Positions 62,923-64,000 of a DNA stretch of 64,000 nt are shown piece after piece. The position numbers and the translations under genes are program-made. The notes beneath the pieces were generated by a model. It saw nothing but the letters and a program-made list of their open reading frames with translations. It searched no databases and was not told where the DNA came from. Positions within the stretch are counted from its first letter, which is position 1. Each line of letters begins with the position of its first letter. Source of the DNA: Paenibacillus ginsengihumi DSM 21568 (GTDB lineage Bacteria; Bacillota; Bacilli; Paenibacillales; NBRC-103111); assembly GCF_000380965.1 (NCBI RefSeq), contig NZ_KB905548.1, positions 1 to 64,000 on the forward strand, given 5' to 3'.

Positions 62923-63018
62923 GGATGGACGCCTATGACGGGCGCTGCCGTACGTCATCGGTCGTCACCTACGGTGTTGAAAATTCAGCTTGTAGATAAA
63001 GCTGAATTTTCAAGATAG
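62923..63018 (+). repeat. Two-hairpin intergenic element, copy E, between nusA and ylxR
   Basis: ATGACG at 62935-62940 pairs with CGTCAT. TTGAAAATTCAGCTT at 62977-62991 pairs perfectly, over 15 bp, with AAGCTGAATTTTCAA at 62999-63013 around GTAGATA. The distal stem bases differ from copies A to D on both sides, so pairing is kept by paired changes. It ends CAAGATAG, 18 bases before ylxR. Confidence 0.9.
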
Positions 63019-63036
63019 CGCAAGGGGGAGTAACGG

Positions 63037-63351
63037 ATGAAGCCTAGAAAAATACCGCTTAGAAAATGTGTCGCCTGCCAGCAAATGATGCCCAAGAAGG
63101 AATTGATCCGCGTCGTCAAGACGCCAAACGACGAGATGCTGATCGATTTGACCGGCAAGAAGGCGGGCCGCGGCGCTTATCTGTGCGGCAAGCTCTCCTG
63201 CTTCAAGCTGGCCAAGAAAACGCGGGCGCTCGACAGAGCGCTGAAATCGCCGGTCAGCCCCGAAATCTATGATGCGCTGGAGCAGGACTTTATCAAAGTC
63301 GAGGACGAATTCCAGGCGGCCAAAGCGGCGATGGAAGATGATGGGTCATGA
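63037..63351 (+). CDS. rnpM: YlxR family RNA-binding protein (RnpM)
   Basis: A 104-residue protein behind AAGGGGGAG. RKIPLRKCVACQQMMPKKEL and GKKAGRGAYLCGKLSCFKLA contain the conserved Cys pairs and the GRGAYLC motif. The Bacillus subtilis homologue binds the RNase P RNA and modulates its activity. The acidic tail after residue 80 is variable. The stop overlaps the ylxQ start by 4 bp. Confidence 0.94.
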   Translation: MKPRKIPLRKCVACQQMMPKKELIRVVKTPNDEMLIDLTGKKAGRGAYLCGKLSCFKLAKKTRALDRALKSPVSPEIYDALEQDFIKVEDEFQAAKAAMEDDGS

Positions 63352-63674
63352 ATGCGAGCAAATTTTATTCCAATCTTGGGCTGGCGATGCGCGCGGGCAA
63401 GGTGATCACCGGCGAGGAAACGGTCGTCGAGGCGGTTCGCAAAGGCGAGGCGAAGCTGGTGATCGTCGCCGAGGACGCATCGGCAGGCACCTACAAGAAG
63501 GTAAGCGACAAGTGCAGTTATTATAAAGTTCCTATATATCGGTTCGGGGAACGCGGGGACTTGGGGGCCAGCATCGGCAAGGAAGCCCGCGTCGTCGTCG
63601 GCGTAACGGATCAGGGACTGGCAGCATTGCTGACCAAATCGTTGGAAGAAAAGCATGGAGGTGGACACTATTGA
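63348..63674 (+). CDS. ylxQ: YlxQ, L7Ae-family RNA-binding protein
   Basis: A 108-residue protein starting on the upstream stop (ATGA). NLGLAMRAGKVITGEETVVE, then KLVIVAEDASAGTYKKVSDK and VPIYRFGERGDLGASIGKEA, is the L7Ae/L30e fold that recognises kink-turn RNA. It is conserved between rnpM and infB. Its RNA target is not known to me. The stop overlaps infB by 4 bp (TTGA). Confidence 0.94.
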   Translation: MNASKFYSNLGLAMRAGKVITGEETVVEAVRKGEAKLVIVAEDASAGTYKKVSDKCSYYKVPIYRFGERGDLGASIGKEARVVVGVTDQGLAALLTKSLEEKHGGGHY

Positions 63675-64000
63675 GCAAACAAGACAACAATAAAGACAAG
63701 CTGAGAGTGTACGAATATGCCAAGTCGCTGAACATGAGCAGCAAGGAGATCATTACGATTCTCAAGCGGGTCGGCATCACGGTAAACAATCATATGAGCG
63801 TAATGGAGAATGATATGGTCAATAAAGTGGAGCAATTTTTCCGGGACGTCAAGGCGAATGCCGCCGCGAAACGGCCCGGTCAAGATATGGGGAACAAGCC
63901 GTCGTCCAAGCCGGAAGCCAAAGGTCAGACCGTTGCCGTACAGCCGCGACCGGACACGAAGTCCGGCACGCCACAAGGCGCCGGGCAAGGCGGACAGCAG
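63671..64000 (+). CDS. infB: Translation initiation factor IF-2 (3' end beyond the window)
   Basis: An open frame from TTG 63671, overlapping the ylxQ stop, behind GGAGGTGG. It reads MSKQDNKDKLRVYEYAKSLN, then MSSKEIITILKRVGITVNNH MSVMENDMVNK, which is the conserved IF2-N helical domain, followed by a Lys/Gln/Pro-rich linker that runs off the window at base 64000 after 110 codons. The GTPase domain is outside. The position after ylxQ confirms the call. Confidence 0.95.
   Translation, partial: MSKQDNNKDKLRVYEYAKSLNMSSKEIITILKRVGITVNNHMSVMENDMVNKVEQFFRDVKANAAAKRPGQDMGNKPSSKPEAKGQTVAVQPRPDTKSGTPQGAGQGGQQ

Overview
The window is a stretch of chromosome from a GC-rich, endospore-type Bacillota, most likely the Paenibacillus/Cohnella group. 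The evidence is gene content and order: sucCD-dprA-topA-trmFO-hslVU-codY, then one long fla/che operon, then rpsB-tsf-pyrH-frr-uppS-cdsA-dxr-rseP-proS-polC, then rimP-nusA-ylxR-ylxQ-infB. This is close to the Bacillus subtilis order, with strong AGGAGG ribosome sites and many TTG/GTG starts. No rRNA, tRNA, phage or insertion-sequence gene was seen. Every gene except comM is on the plus strand.

Region by region. (1) 1-4468: the tail of a FliK-like YlqG protein, a stand-alone FlhB-tail protein (YlqH) and YraN; then 858 bases without a gene, holding four helically phased palindromes and a nine-unit 35/36-bp tandem repeat; then comM on the minus strand and a small zinc-ribbon gene. (2) 4469-14883: succinyl-CoA synthetase, DprA, topoisomerase I, TrmFO, the HslVU protease and CodY, split by several intrinsic terminators. 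The xerC gene usual between trmFO and hslV is absent. (3) 14884-47301: the flagellar and chemotaxis operon, from flgB through hook, rod, switch and export genes, cheY, flhA/flhB/flhF/flhG, cheB/A/W/C/D and sigD, to an FapA-like gene and three small poorly known genes, closed by an intrinsic terminator. It encodes basal body, hook and export gate together with the sensory kinase that drives the CheY-responsive switch, plus the sigma factor for late flagellar genes. (4) 47302-61119: translation, UMP kinase, isoprenoid, phospholipid and regulated-proteolysis genes, an archaeal/eukaryal-type proS and the replicative polymerase polC. (5) 61125-64000: the rimP-nusA-infB operon with a near-consensus sigma-A promoter, cut by the window end inside infB.

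The most unusual non-genic content is a family of about 91-bp intergenic elements, each with two potential hairpins. Nine complete, partial or degenerate units lie at six loci: comM/4208, fliQ/fliR, cheA/cheW (inverted), 45841/46047, proS/polC (three tandem units) and nusA/ylxR. The second hairpin keeps its pairing while its sequence changes between copies. The second candidate is the set of TTGYA-N5-TRCAA-type palindromes at 1701-1887, spaced 52, 63 and 52 bp apart, which fits 5, 6 and 5 turns of the DNA helix.
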